This document shows, one piece after another, positions 28,302 to 37,910 of a stretch of DNA of 64,000 bases (the first letter of the stretch is position 1; every line of letters starts with the position of its first letter). Under the pieces are notes generated by a model. It saw only the letters and a program-made list of their open reading frames with translations, ran no database searches and was not told the DNA's origin. Both the position numbers and the translations under genes were made by a program. The stretch comes from UBA4416 sp048498515 (lineage in GTDB: Bacteria; Bacteroidota; Bacteroidia; B-17B0; Aurantibacillaceae), in NCBI GenBank assembly GCA_048498515.1, contig JBEHXV010000011.1, positions 72,994 to 136,993 of the forward strand. The letters run 5' to 3'.

Positions 28302-30593
28302 TTAATTCTCAAACGGCACCCTGTAGTTACAACCTTCCTTATAGCGGTTACAACCCCAGGCAGTTTTGCCCTGTATTAAAGTGCCTTGTTTGCATTGCGG
28401 GCAGGTTTGCGGTTTTTGTGCAGCCGCGATTTTTGGCTTTTCCATTTCTTCTACCAGTTCAATAGCGAATGCTTCCGTTAAAACAAGTACGCCGTTTATT
28501 TTTTTATTGTTTATCACAAAACCTTTAATGGATGGTGTTTTCTTTTTTTGAATTAAAATATGGATCTGTTTCTCACTTAATTTTTTTCCACCAAACTCAA
28601 AGTCAACTCTAAAGGTACAGCCTTCTTTAAACCGATTACAACCAAAAGCATTTTTACCTTTTATAATCGTCCCATGACCGCACTTAGGGCAGGTAATAAC
28701 AGTTTCTACTTTTACTTTTGGTTCTGTCTTTTTTTCTTTAACAACAGTTTCAGTCACTACAGGAACAGGTTCTTTTTTCTTCTCCGCTTCAATGGTAATT
28801 AAATTTCCGTTCTCCAATTTCACTTCACGGGTCAGGTCGCTTACCATTTGCTTCATTTCGGCCATAAACAAATGCGCATCGTATTCACCTTTTTCAATCT
28901 GGCGTAGTTTCTTTTCCCAAATCCCAGTCAATTCAACCGACTTCAGCAATTCGTTATTAATGGTTTTAATCAATTGGATCCCTGTAATGGTAGGAACAAG
29001 GTTCTTTTTTTGCCTCACAATATAATTGCGTTTAAACAAAGTCTCAATAATATTTGCCCGGGTAGAAGGGCGCCCTATTCCATTTTCTTTCATCAGGTCC
29101 CGCAGTTCAGGATCATCTACCTGTTTCCCGGCTGTTTCCATGGCTCGCAGCAACGAAGCCTCGGTATGCATTTTGGGTGGCTGTGTTTGCTTTTCAAGCA
29201 GATCGGGACTATGTTCTCCTTTTTCGCCTTTTTCAAATACCGGCATCAATTGTTCTTCATCTTCTTTAGCATCTGTTTCTCCTGCCGCATTTGCCTGTGC
29301 ATCTTTTTTAGGAAATAACACACGCCAGCCTTCTTCCAGGATAACTTTTCCTGTAGCGGTAAACTCATGCTCATCCACAGCGCCAAGCACCGTTGTATTG
29401 CTTACCACGCAATCAGGATAAAAAGCCGCGATAAAACGTCGGGCAATCAAATCATACACTTGCTTTTCGGGCAAATACATACCCGATGGCGGCAAAATAC
29501 CGGTTGGAATAATGGCATGATGGTCCGTGATTTTTTTATCATCGAACACTTTTTTGCTTTTGCGAATGGGTTTATCCAGGATTGCTTTGGTGAATTGAGC
29601 ATAAGGTGTCATGTCTTCCAGGATCCCTTTTATTTTTGGGTACATGTTATCCGGAAGATAGGTTGTATCAACCCTTGGATAAGTGACCAGTTTTTGCTCA
29701 TATAATTTTTGAACGTACTTTAAGGTATCTTCAGCCGAAAAATTCAATTTTTTATTGCATTCCACCTGCAAGGACGTTAGATCAAATAAAGGCAGAGGAC
29801 TTTCATTCGCGTTTTTTTTAGTGCTGGAAATAATTTCGAATAACTTGTTCCTGATCTCTTCCAGGATCTTATTGGCATATTCCTTAACCGTAAATTTGCG
29901 TTTGGTGGAATTGAATATTACCGCACGGTAGGTCGTTTTCAACTCCCAATAAGTCTCCGGTTTAAAATTCTGAATTTCATGATAACGGTTTACGATGAGC
30001 GCCAGCGTTGGTGTTTGCACACGACCAATAGATAACACACCTTTGCCGTTGGCATACTTTACAGTATACAACCTGCTGGCATTCATACCCAGTAGCCAGT
30101 CGCCAATAGCCCTGGCATTACCGGCTGCATACAGCAGATCGTATTCTTTACTGTCCTTTAATTTCCCAAAACCCTCCTGTATGGCTTCATCGGTTAAGGA
30201 GGAGATCCACAACCGTTTTACAGGTTTATTGTTGGATGCTTTCGCAAGTACCCATCGTTGAATTAATTCTCCTTCAATGCCGGCATCACCGCAGTTTATT
30301 ACCTGGGTGCATTGTTCTATGAGCGTTTTTAAAGTATTGAATTGCTTGGTTACCCCACTGTTGTCAATCACTTTCAACTGGAACTTAGGTGGGATCATAG
30401 GCAGGAAATCAAGGCTCCAGCGCTTCCAGTCATCGCTATAATCATCCGGCGATTTCAGGGTGCATAAATGACCGAAGGTCCAACTGATAAGATAACCGTT
30501 TCCTTCAAAAAAACCATCGCGCCTGTTGCCGGCGCCTAAGATACGGGCAATTTCTTTTCCAACACTTGGTTTTTCGGCAATACAGAGGATCAC
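28302..30593 (-). CDS. topB: DNA topoisomerase III (type IA)
   Basis: The N-terminus MILCIAEKPSVGKEIARILG is the Toprim start of type IA topoisomerases, and CGDAGIEGELI fits the acidic Toprim site. GRVQTPTLALIV and LVTYPRVDTTYLPD follow; Tyr305 in the latter is the expected catalytic tyrosine that forms the DNA phosphodiester link. Residues about 625-763 hold two C-terminal cysteine modules (CPKCGHGTIIKG with GCNRFKEGC, and CPQCKQGTLIQG with GCNRYKEGC), which are zinc-ribbon-like topoisomerase C-terminal repeats. The 763-residue length is normal for the Bacteroidota form. The enzyme decatenates DNA and resolves recombination and replication intermediates. It lies 153 bp after the SF1 helicase gene, separated by a hairpin, so joint transcription is uncertain. 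Confidence 0.95.
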   Translation of the reverse strand: MILCIAEKPSVGKEIARILGAGNRRDGFFEGNGYLISWTFGHLCTLKSPDDYSDDWKRWSLDFLPMIPPKFQLKVIDNSGVTKQFNTLKTLIEQCTQVINCGDAGIEGELIQRWVLAKASNNKPVKRLWISSLTDEAIQEGFGKLKDSKEYDLLYAAGNARAIGDWLLGMNASRLYTVKYANGKGVLSIGRVQTPTLALIVNRYHEIQNFKPETYWELKTTYRAVIFNSTKRKFTVKEYANKILEEIRNKLFEIISSTKKNANESPLPLFDLTSLQVECNKKLNFSAEDTLKYVQKLYEQKLVTYPRVDTTYLPDNMYPKIKGILEDMTPYAQFTKAILDKPIRKSKKVFDDKKITDHHAIIPTGILPPSGMYLPEKQVYDLIARRFIAAFYPDCVVSNTTVLGAVDEHEFTATGKVILEEGWRVLFPKKDAQANAAGETDAKEDEEQLMPVFEKGEKGEHSPDLLEKQTQPPKMHTEASLLRAMETAGKQVDDPELRDLMKENGIGRPSTRANIIETLFKRNYIVRQKKNLVPTITGIQLIKTINNELLKSVELTGIWEKKLRQIEKGEYDAHLFMAEMKQMVSDLTREVKLENGNLITIEAEKKKEPVPVVTETVVKEKKTEPKVKVETVITCPKCGHGTIIKGKNAFGCNRFKEGCTFRVDFEFGGKKLSEKQIHILIQKKKTPSIKGFVINNKKINGVLVLTEAFAIELVEEMEKPKIAAAQKPQTCPQCKQGTLIQGKTAWGCNRYKEGCNYRVPFEN

Positions 30594-30701
30594 AGGTTTA
30601 TTCGGATAACAATTTCAATGGCTTAAATTATGGCTTAATTTTAAAATGGAGGAAAAAAGTTATGCGCATTTTTTTAAGTATATGGATTGGATTTTCTTTC
30701 T

Positions 30702-30737
30702 TGTCAGTTCGTCACGACAAGTCGTAACGAACTGACA
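30702..30737. repeat. Near-perfect 36-nt hairpin between the helicase gene and topB
   Basis: TGTCAGTTCGT (30702-30712) pairs with ACGAACTGACA (30727-30737), and an inner ACGAC/GTCGT stem extends it almost to a two-base loop. It sits 10 bp past the helicase stop. It may end helicase transcription, but there is no clean T-run on the minus strand, so it may instead be a REP-type element. Confidence 0.75.
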
Positions 30738-30746
30738 GGTTAATTC

Positions 30747-32681
30747 TTACACCTCGTAATTATATTCCCATGCTGATTTGTAAAATCCATTGGTTTCGCA
30801 GTACTCAATAAACGCTTTATAAAACGGATGATTGCCAATCGTTGCGGTATCCATAATCACTACCAGTTTTTTCTTGGCCCGTGTCAAAGCCACATTCATG
30901 CGGCGGATATCGGACAGGAAACCAATCTCTGAATTTGAATTGCTTCGTACCAGGGAGATATAGATCACATCCCGCTCCTCGCCCTGGAAACCATCAATGG
31001 TTTTAACAGCCAGCTCGCTCACCGGATAGTTTGAGTAATCAAACTCCTGTAATTTTTCTTTCAGTAATTCAATCTGTTCTTTGTAGGGCGATATAATTCC
31101 AATATCTATTTTTTGCGGCTCTCCCAAATGTTGGTACTGCTGCAGCAGTAGTTCAAGGTGCTTAAATAACAGCTCAGCCTCTCCCTTATTTGACATGCTC
31201 AGTGTTTCGGGGTTCTGCAGTTCATCAAAACTGCAACCCGCAGTATCTACCAGTTCTATGGGAACATTTAAAACAGCAAGATCTTCATTTAATGATAACA
31301 AGGTGTCTTTCACCGTAGCGTCAGCTTCCAGTTCATTATTATAAAAATAGGCGTTGCTAAACTGCATAATGTGCTGGTGCATGCGGTATTGCCGTGTGAG
31401 GAGAGTGGACACGTTTTCGTATTTTGTGAGGCGGTCGAGCATGGTTTCATCCAATCCTTCCTGCTTTGCTTTTATGCTTTTAACCACAGGTGGCAACTGA
31501 AAATGATCGCCGCTAAAAATAACGCGTTTGCATTTCAATAAGGGAATCCAGGAGATGGCTTCCAGCGCCTGCGAAGCCTCATCGAAGAACAGGGTGTTGA
31601 ATTGTTTTTTTGCCAGGGCTTTGTTGGTAGATGTTACCGGTGTGCAGCAAATTACCTGGGCATTATCAAATAAGGAATTTACAATGTAATCTTCCAGCAG
31701 CCGCGATTCTTTAATGCAATTCTTTGCCTCGGTATAATACATGGCCCGTTGTTTTGCTTCTTCTTTTCCAAAACTTCGCTTGTATTTTCCCGCCATGCGA
31801 AAATATTCCTCGGCATTACGGCGCAAATTCTTAATATCCCTGTAATTTTCATGCTCCTGCACCTGCCCGTCAATCGTTGTTTTCAGCAATCCTTCCGATA
31901 CCCTTGCCGGGTGGCCAACACGCAGCACATTCACCCCCTGTTCAATTAATTTTTCTGTGATAAGGTCAACTGCCGTATTGGTAGGAGCGCATACCAGGAT
32001 TTGCTTTTCGGTTTGCAATACAAGGCGAATGGCCTGCACAATAGTGGTAGTTTTTCCGGTACCGGGCGGGCCGTGAACAACCGCCACATCATTCGCTGAC
32101 AAAATGTGACGCACTGCCCTGTTCTGTGAAAAATTCAATTGTGGAATGATAATGCTGTCATCGGTCTTTTCAAAAGCAGGACGATCGTTTCCTTCAATGA
32201 TCTCACGCAGCTCGGCAACCCGGTTATTCCTGGCACCAATCACTTCATCCAGCGCTTTTTGCATCTCTATGTAGCTGTTATCATCAAACTGGATATTCAC
32301 GCCTAACTTGCCATCATAGCACCAGTCAGGCAACTCATCGGTATGCATGATAAGCTTCATTTTATTTTTGCCCGATTGCTTGATCGTTCCGGTGATCTCC
32401 AGTTTCTCATCCGGGTCTTTGTTGGAAAATAAACTAATGTTCTTTCCTGCGCTGAACTGGTGAGGCATATCCAGGTTATTAGTGCGCTCTATTTCCAGGT
32501 GCACATAATCGGCATAGCCAATTTCATTCGACAGAATTTGAATAGGATACCAGGTAGCGCCATTTTTTTTTCGCTGCTCGATACTTGCTCTTAAGAATTG
32601 CTCTTTATATTGATAAAAATCTTCCTCTCTTTCAACCAGGAGTAATTCTTTTAATTTCTTTAATCGGTCTATACTCTTCAT
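30747..32681 (-). CDS. SF1B DNA/RNA helicase of the Upf1/SMUBP2-like group (644 aa)
   Basis: All superfamily 1 motifs are visible: Walker A VHGPPGTGKTTTI near residue 205, Walker B LFFDEASQALEA, motif III GDHFQLPP, then TRQYRMH, motif V TIDGFQGEERDVIYISLVRS and motif VI NVALTRAKKKLVV. This arrangement (AAA_11 followed by AAA_12) with an N-terminal beta-barrel-like region (about 100-170) fits IGHMBP2/SMUBP2-type helicases, which bacteria carry as stand-alone DNA or RNA helicases of unclear role. The start at 32681 (MKSIDRLKKLKELLL) agrees with the family N-terminus. It follows the serine hydrolase gene after a large inverted repeat. Confidence 0.93.
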   Translation of the reverse strand: MKSIDRLKKLKELLLVEREEDFYQYKEQFLRASIEQRKKNGATWYPIQILSNEIGYADYVHLEIERTNNLDMPHQFSAGKNISLFSNKDPDEKLEITGTIKQSGKNKMKLIMHTDELPDWCYDGKLGVNIQFDDNSYIEMQKALDEVIGARNNRVAELREIIEGNDRPAFEKTDDSIIIPQLNFSQNRAVRHILSANDVAVVHGPPGTGKTTTIVQAIRLVLQTEKQILVCAPTNTAVDLITEKLIEQGVNVLRVGHPARVSEGLLKTTIDGQVQEHENYRDIKNLRRNAEEYFRMAGKYKRSFGKEEAKQRAMYYTEAKNCIKESRLLEDYIVNSLFDNAQVICCTPVTSTNKALAKKQFNTLFFDEASQALEAISWIPLLKCKRVIFSGDHFQLPPVVKSIKAKQEGLDETMLDRLTKYENVSTLLTRQYRMHQHIMQFSNAYFYNNELEADATVKDTLLSLNEDLAVLNVPIELVDTAGCSFDELQNPETLSMSNKGEAELLFKHLELLLQQYQHLGEPQKIDIGIISPYKEQIELLKEKLQEFDYSNYPVSELAVKTIDGFQGEERDVIYISLVRSNSNSEIGFLSDIRRMNVALTRAKKKLVVIMDTATIGNHPFYKAFIEYCETNGFYKSAWEYNYEV

Positions 32682-32694
32682 TTACATTTTTATG

Positions 32695-32767
32695 ATTACG
32701 AATAGTGTACGAATATACGAATTGACACACGACTCATCGATTCGTATATTCGTACACTATTCGTAAT
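32695..32767. repeat. Perfect 28-bp inverted repeat with 17-nt loop
   Basis: The left arm (32695-32722) and right arm (32740-32767) are exact reverse complements over 28 bases. The right arm itself contains three copies of a TATTCGTA-type octamer. It fills the gap between the serine hydrolase stop and the helicase start. AT-rich arms and no T-run argue against a standard terminator. Confidence 0.92.
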
Positions 32768-32774
32768 TATCAAC

Positions 32775-33986
32775 TTACTTGTTTTTTCGTTTTAATTCGT
32801 AATTGTACATCTGCCTCCCAAGCTCAGCTAAAAAAGGCAAAGCAATGCTATTATATTCATACTTGCCATCGTTAATGACCTCATCTTCATTGGCATAAAT
32901 AACCGCGCTCAACATAAATTCCACATGCTCTTTCTCGTTATGAATATAGGCGCAATCAACCATAAAGCCATAGGACTGGCCAACGATGTTAGTGACCTTG
33001 GTGTCATAATGGCTTATCGGTTTTTTACTATCGCCGTAGATAAAGTATTTCTTATAGCTGTCGTGGTAGCTCTTGTCATACGTTGGGTGCGAGCTTTCAC
33101 GGGGCAACATGGTAAGGTATTGCATTAAAAAAACCTGGTCTTCCTTAGTAAGATTAAATTGCTGTGATTTTGGCTGATATGGATTAAATAAGACTCGTTG
33201 CAAAATGGAATGAATGTTTTGCAGTGACATGTAGTTCATATTGGTAAAGTCCTTGGGCTCATGTATTTTTTTATTCTGCGCATTGTAATACGCCTTCCCT
33301 ACTTTGATGGTTCCAATAGGGCTTACATACACCCTGGCAGAAACCTGTTGCTTTTGCTGATAAAGCAATTTTATATCGTTACTATAAAAAGAAACCGGGT
33401 TGGTAATGGTATTGTCTGTTCCTTTACAACCACCATCAAACCGATGAACAATGCGCATGTTCTTATAACCTAATGCCGATAAACGGTCATGCAGGTAATC
33501 TACTCCCAAAAATTCATATACACGGCCATAAGCCACATTATCGCTTACCAACAACATACGCCTGATGTATTGGGCAACGCTGGGATAAGCATTAGGACTT
33601 GTTGTATCTTTTTTCACGGTGTGCTGGCAGTTGTTGGCACTGTCGGTAAACATAATAGTGTTCTTATCCAGTTTCAGGTCATTCAGTTTTTCCAACGCCA
33701 GAATGGAACAAGGCAATTTGACAAGGCTGGCACAGTAAAAATAAGTTGTTGAATCGAGGTGATAGGTATAATTTTTAAATGCCGGAACTTCCTGGGCATT
33801 CCTGGTTATTTGTGTGTAAATGATTTGCAGACGGTATTTTTTAGCCTGATCGCTTACCGTTTTTAAAATTGTTTTTTTATTCAGGATCGAATCAAACGAA
33901 AAAGCTTCCTGGCTGTTTCCATTAGCAGAAAACAACAACCAAGCTATTGCCAGTAAAAGCAAGTATTTATTTTTTGGTATGCTCAA
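32775..33986 (-). CDS. Class A beta-lactamase-fold serine hydrolase, exported (403 aa)
   Basis: A signal peptide (about residues 1-26, KYLLLLAIAWLLFSANGNSQ) is followed by the penicillin-recognising fold. Ser87 and Lys90 in YCASLVKLPCS make the SxxK pair, and Ser148-Asp149-Asn150 in MLLVSDNVAYGR make the SDN motif. A clear third KTG triad was not found; GQSYGFMVDC is the likely equivalent strand. At 403 residues it is longer than a resistance beta-lactamase. It may be a peptidoglycan or other ester/amide hydrolase of the PF13354-like class, so I do not call it a resistance gene. It lies upstream of the helicase gene on the same strand. Confidence 0.85.
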   Translation of the reverse strand: MSIPKNKYLLLLAIAWLLFSANGNSQEAFSFDSILNKKTILKTVSDQAKKYRLQIIYTQITRNAQEVPAFKNYTYHLDSTTYFYCASLVKLPCSILALEKLNDLKLDKNTIMFTDSANNCQHTVKKDTTSPNAYPSVAQYIRRMLLVSDNVAYGRVYEFLGVDYLHDRLSALGYKNMRIVHRFDGGCKGTDNTITNPVSFYSNDIKLLYQQKQQVSARVYVSPIGTIKVGKAYYNAQNKKIHEPKDFTNMNYMSLQNIHSILQRVLFNPYQPKSQQFNLTKEDQVFLMQYLTMLPRESSHPTYDKSYHDSYKKYFIYGDSKKPISHYDTKVTNIVGQSYGFMVDCAYIHNEKEHVEFMLSAVIYANEDEVINDGKYEYNSIALPFLAELGRQMYNYELKRKNK

Positions 33987-34116
33987 CGATTAGATGCTCT
34001 AAACCGTTACAAATATACAAATTAAAAAGCCGGGCTTAAGAATAGGAGATTGGCTTGTTTATAATGGCGTTCGGTAGAAATAAAAAAGCTAAATTTAGTA
34101 CAACAAAACTATGGTT

Positions 34117-36609
34117 ATGAAAAAACGACTACTTGTTTCCATCTTTATTTTATCGGGAATATTACTAAAGGCACAACCTACTTCTTTTACCTCAAAAGGT
34201 ATTGGCGGCGGCGGCGCTTTATTCGCACTTTCCATTAATCCTGCCAACAATAGTGAGTACTATATAGCCTGCGATATGGGCGAGTTATTTCACACTACCG
34301 ATTTTGGCCTGACTTATTCACAGGTCAACTTTCAGCAATTGGTAGCAGGGCACAACTCAAAAGTGTGTTATACAGCTACCAGTGGTTTGTTATACAGTAT
34401 CAGCTATGCGCACGATATGGTTGTTCCTATGAAAAGTACTGACAACGGTGTGACATGGACCGCGCTTCCGGGAAATCCGGATAGTGGCGAAGAAACATTT
34501 AGCATTGATGCCGATTACAACAATCCAAACCGCATTATCATTTCGTATTATAGTAATATCTATTTTTCCAATAACGGCGGTACAAGCTTCACAAATATTC
34601 ATACAGCGGCAACAAGCTCGGGCAATACCGTAGGCGGTGTGTTTTGGGACGGAACGAATATTTACATCGGCACCAACGACGGTGTATTGGTTTCAACCAA
34701 TTCGGGCGCTTCGTGGTCAACCGCTGCCATTACCGGCATTCCGTCAACAGATAGGATCTGGTCTTTTGCCGGTGCCAAATCGGGAGGTGTGACCCGCTTT
34801 TTTTGTTTAACGGGCAATGCGGCTGATATTTATCCCGGCCTGGTTGGTTCCGATTATTATGATTTTATGAAAGGCGTTTATTCGGTTGATTATGGCAGTG
34901 GCAACTGGGTTTCAAAAACAACAGGCATTAGCATGGGAACTGATTTTCCTATGTTCGTAGGAATGGCCGCCAATGACATCAGTACGGTTTACCTGGCAGG
35001 AAGTAATGATAATACCGAACCCATTGTTTTAAAAACAAACAATGCCGGAACGTTATGGAGCCATGTATTCTTAACAGCCAACAACCAAAACATTACCACA
35101 GGCTGGAGCGGCCAGGGTGGCGACCGGGGATGGAGTTATGGCGAATGTCCCTTTGCAGTGGCAGTCGCCCCAAACAATTCCAATAGCGTTATTTTTGGTG
35201 ATTTTGGTTTTGTGCATAAAACATCCAATGGAGGAACGAGCTGGCAACAGGCCTATGTCAATACCTCCGGGCAACACCCAGCCAATGCTACTACTCCGGC
35301 CAATGCAGCCTATCAAAGCGTTGGTATAGAAAATACCACCTGCTGGCAGGTGCATTGGATGAGCGCCAATAATCTATGGGCCTGTTTTTCGGATATTCGC
35401 GGCATAAGAAGCACGGATGCCGGAAATTCATGGTCATTCAATTATACAGGAAATCCAGCCAACTCAACTTACCGTGTGGCGCAGCATCCTAGCAACGGGA
35501 CTTTATTTGCCGGCACTTCCGGCATTCATGATATGTACCAAAGCACGCGTTTGACAGATGCGCAACTGGATTTAGCTGATCCCAACGGAAAAATCATTTA
35601 CTCCACCAATAACGGGCAAACCTGGCAAAACCTGCACAGCTTTGGCCACCCGGTTTTCTGGATCGCTCTTGACCCATCAAACCCAAACCGTGCTTATGCC
35701 AGCGTTATTCATTATAATGGCGGAGCCGGTGTTGGCGGCATTTACATGACCAATAATTTAAACCTGCTGGCATCATCCACCTGGACTTTATTACCCGATC
35801 CACCACGTACCGAAAAACACCCGGCAAGTATTGTGGTATTGAATGACGGGAAAATGGTGTGTACCTATTCAGGCCGCCGGACAACGAACTTTACTAACAG
35901 CTCAGGTGTGTTTATCTATAACCCTACAGGTAATTCATGGACCGATGTGTCGGATGCGGGAATGCATTACTGGACAAAAGACATTGTCATCGATCCGAAC
36001 GATGCCACGCAAAACACCTGGTATGCCTGTGTGTTCAGCGGTTGGGGAGTAAACGCCAGTGGTTTGGGTGGTTTGTATAAAACAACCAACCGCGGTACTA
36101 ACTGGACAAAATTAACCGGAACAACTATTGACCGCGTAACGTCAATGACCTTTAATCCAACGAATGCCGGCGAAGTTTACTTAACAACAGAAGGGCAAGG
36201 CTTATGGGTGTCGCATAATATTAATGCCACAACGCCAACCTTCTCCATGGTCCCTTCGTATCCGTTTCAGCAACCGGAACGTGTGTTCTTTAATCCATAC
36301 AACACCAGCCAGATGTGGGTAACCAGCTTTGGCAATGGCATGAAAATGGGCACTTTGCTTTCGACAGGAATTGTGGATTTTAAAGAAGAACGATCAGGAA
36401 TTTCCATTTATCCGAACCCATCGAACGGAAAAATAACGGTACAAAATACCAATACCCTTGTTGCTACCATTTATGATACCATGGGAAAACAGGTAGCCAT
36501 GATCGACCTGGTGAAAGGAGAGAATAATTTAGACCTGAGTTACCTGCCAACCGGCATTTACTTTATGAAAGTGAATGAGGGGATGAAGAAGTTGTTGATA
36601 GAACAATAG
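34117..36609 (+). CDS. Secreted BNR/sortilin-like beta-propeller protein with T9SS type A sorting domain (830 aa)
   Basis: The second ATG (34117) of MVMKKRLL is preferred; a signal peptide follows (RLLVSIFILSGILLKAQ). The body (about 25-730) repeats T-x-D-x-G-x-T/S-W motifs: TDFGLTYSQV, STDNGVTWTALPG, NNGGTSFTN, STNSGASWSTA, TSNGGTSWQQA, STNNGQTWQNL and TTNRGTNWTKL. These mark a large propeller as in sialidase/xyloglucanase-type (VPS10/GH74-like) proteins. No catalytic acid could be assigned. The end, ISIYPNPSNGKITVQN to YLPTGIYFMKV and KKLLIEQ, is a type A sorting domain. It could bind or cleave surface glycans; the substrate is unknown. It is convergent with the lipoprotein gene at 36689. 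Confidence 0.88.
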   Translation: MKKRLLVSIFILSGILLKAQPTSFTSKGIGGGGALFALSINPANNSEYYIACDMGELFHTTDFGLTYSQVNFQQLVAGHNSKVCYTATSGLLYSISYAHDMVVPMKSTDNGVTWTALPGNPDSGEETFSIDADYNNPNRIIISYYSNIYFSNNGGTSFTNIHTAATSSGNTVGGVFWDGTNIYIGTNDGVLVSTNSGASWSTAAITGIPSTDRIWSFAGAKSGGVTRFFCLTGNAADIYPGLVGSDYYDFMKGVYSVDYGSGNWVSKTTGISMGTDFPMFVGMAANDISTVYLAGSNDNTEPIVLKTNNAGTLWSHVFLTANNQNITTGWSGQGGDRGWSYGECPFAVAVAPNNSNSVIFGDFGFVHKTSNGGTSWQQAYVNTSGQHPANATTPANAAYQSVGIENTTCWQVHWMSANNLWACFSDIRGIRSTDAGNSWSFNYTGNPANSTYRVAQHPSNGTLFAGTSGIHDMYQSTRLTDAQLDLADPNGKIIYSTNNGQTWQNLHSFGHPVFWIALDPSNPNRAYASVIHYNGGAGVGGIYMTNNLNLLASSTWTLLPDPPRTEKHPASIVVLNDGKMVCTYSGRRTTNFTNSSGVFIYNPTGNSWTDVSDAGMHYWTKDIVIDPNDATQNTWYACVFSGWGVNASGLGGLYKTTNRGTNWTKLTGTTIDRVTSMTFNPTNAGEVYLTTEGQGLWVSHNINATTPTFSMVPSYPFQQPERVFFNPYNTSQMWVTSFGNGMKMGTLLSTGIVDFKEERSGISIYPNPSNGKITVQNTNTLVATIYDTMGKQVAMIDLVKGENNLDLSYLPTGIYFMKVNEGMKKLLIEQ

Positions 36610-36617
36610 AAAAACTT

Positions 36618-36675
36618 TGTCAGTTCGAGCGAAGTCGAGAACAAATAAAGCGTCTCGACTCCGCTCGACGTGACA
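36618..36675. repeat. Palindromic REP-like element between convergent genes
   Basis: Arms 36618-36640 and 36653-36675 match in 20 of 23 positions and enclose a 12-nt loop. The core CGAGCGAAGTCGAGA is the same element that occurs as a single arm at 28172-28194. Between two convergent genes it may also serve as a terminator. Confidence 0.85.
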
Positions 36676-36688
36676 CAAAAGAATGTAA

Positions 36689-37903
36689 CTACTTCTGTTT
36701 CGTGGCAATCATAAAATTGCTGTTCTTATCTTTAAAGTTGTAGCCAATGCCAAAACCAATGGGTTTAGAACCCTGTTGTTTGTATAAGGAATCCAGGTCT
36801 TTTTGGTAAAACTCTTTAAACATAGGAATGGGCTTAGTGTAATCTCCAAAAAAGGTATAGTTCCATTTATGCTCATCATCCATGAAATAATGAAAAGCAA
36901 TTCCGCTGTCATCCTGGATCACGTGCTCGCTTTGCGACAGGATCACGTTACGCACCATGGAAAAATAATTTTTATGCATTAAATACGACGCGCCTTTTAA
37001 ATAGGTATTGATGGAGCCCATGTTCTTTAAATAGGCCATAAAGCCTTTGTTCGATTTCAGTCCGCCATCGGCCGCGTTCAGTGAAAAATAACAGAGGGTC
37101 TTTGGCCGGTTATGTATGTCGGTGAATTGAATTTCCACACCCCTTGTATTTGTTTTTAATTTTTTAAGGTCGGCAAATGAGCCTACGTATTTTATGTTCC
37201 CGCTTGTATCAACAGAAATAGCTTTGGCAGAGCAGAAATTATTTCCCGTACGTTTCAGGAAGAGGGTCAGCAAATGCAAAGTTCCATCCACCTCTTCATT
37301 TTTCAAATCGTTCTTCATGCTTTGTGTCCTGAAAAAGCTGAATTTTAAAATGGCGTTCAACGAAGTGTTTACTTTCTTGAAATAAATGTCCATTGAATCG
37401 GTATTTTCTTTTGTAAACTGCGGGAAGCTTCCTACCGGCTCCAAACCTATCATCACGTACTTATCCGCTTCAGGGAAAAAGGTTTGCGCGTATAAAATAT
37501 CAGGTCCTGAAAAAGGATAAAACAATGTGGGCTGTGTCTTTACCACTTTAGCGATCTCATTATCCCTGAAAGTTCTCAGGCTCGTTAAACGGCTCGAATC
37601 AAACGACATCCAGCGCTTATCAAAATTTTTATTAAAGGCTTTGAAATCGGCTGACGACTGAATGTAAGCATATACTGAACTGCTATCCGCTATTCCCGAC
37701 ATGATATCGGCAACGGCATTCAACGAATCATTCGCACAGGGTTCAAGCTCCGCCATTTTTTTTAGCGAATCTTTTACCTCTTTTTCTACTACAATTTCGG
37801 GTTTGGCGGTGTCTTTTTTCAGCTCTCCCGTCTTTTCGGTTGTATTTGGGGTACAGGCAAAAAAACAGGCGGTTACAATTACTAAACTGCTTACATTCTT
37901 CAT
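36689..37903 (-). CDS. Putative lipoprotein of unknown function (404 aa)
   Basis: The ATG at 37903 (second methionine of the longest frame) gives MKNVSSLVIVTACFFACTPN with lipobox FFAC and avoids overlapping the permease gene; it lies 7 bp from the permease stop. An acidic and lysine-rich linker (about 20-50) leads to a globular domain without a recognised family. Features include PFSGPDILYAQTFFPEAD and LEPVGSFPQF, and IAFHYFMDDEHKWNY near the end. As the third gene of a minus-strand run with the M23 peptidase and APC permease it may be co-transcribed with them. Function unknown. Confidence 0.75.
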   Translation of the reverse strand: MKNVSSLVIVTACFFACTPNTTEKTGELKKDTAKPEIVVEKEVKDSLKKMAELEPCANDSLNAVADIMSGIADSSSVYAYIQSSADFKAFNKNFDKRWMSFDSSRLTSLRTFRDNEIAKVVKTQPTLFYPFSGPDILYAQTFFPEADKYVMIGLEPVGSFPQFTKENTDSMDIYFKKVNTSLNAILKFSFFRTQSMKNDLKNEEVDGTLHLLTLFLKRTGNNFCSAKAISVDTSGNIKYVGSFADLKKLKTNTRGVEIQFTDIHNRPKTLCYFSLNAADGGLKSNKGFMAYLKNMGSINTYLKGASYLMHKNYFSMVRNVILSQSEHVIQDDSGIAFHYFMDDEHKWNYTFFGDYTKPIPMFKEFYQKDLDSLYKQQGSKPIGFGIGYNFKDKNSNFMIATKQK

Positions 37904-37910
37904 GAGTGAT

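Noticed and set aside
28974..29705. Plus-strand open frames opposite topB
   Set aside because: The topB frame is complete with all motifs; the opposite frames have none.
28302..32681. topB and helicase as a conjugative element fragment
   Set aside because: No relaxase, tra genes, integrase or attachment repeats are nearby; both enzymes have housekeeping forms.
32775..33986. Antibiotic-resistance beta-lactamase
   Set aside because: The fold motifs are partial and the length is unusual; the resistance role is not supported.
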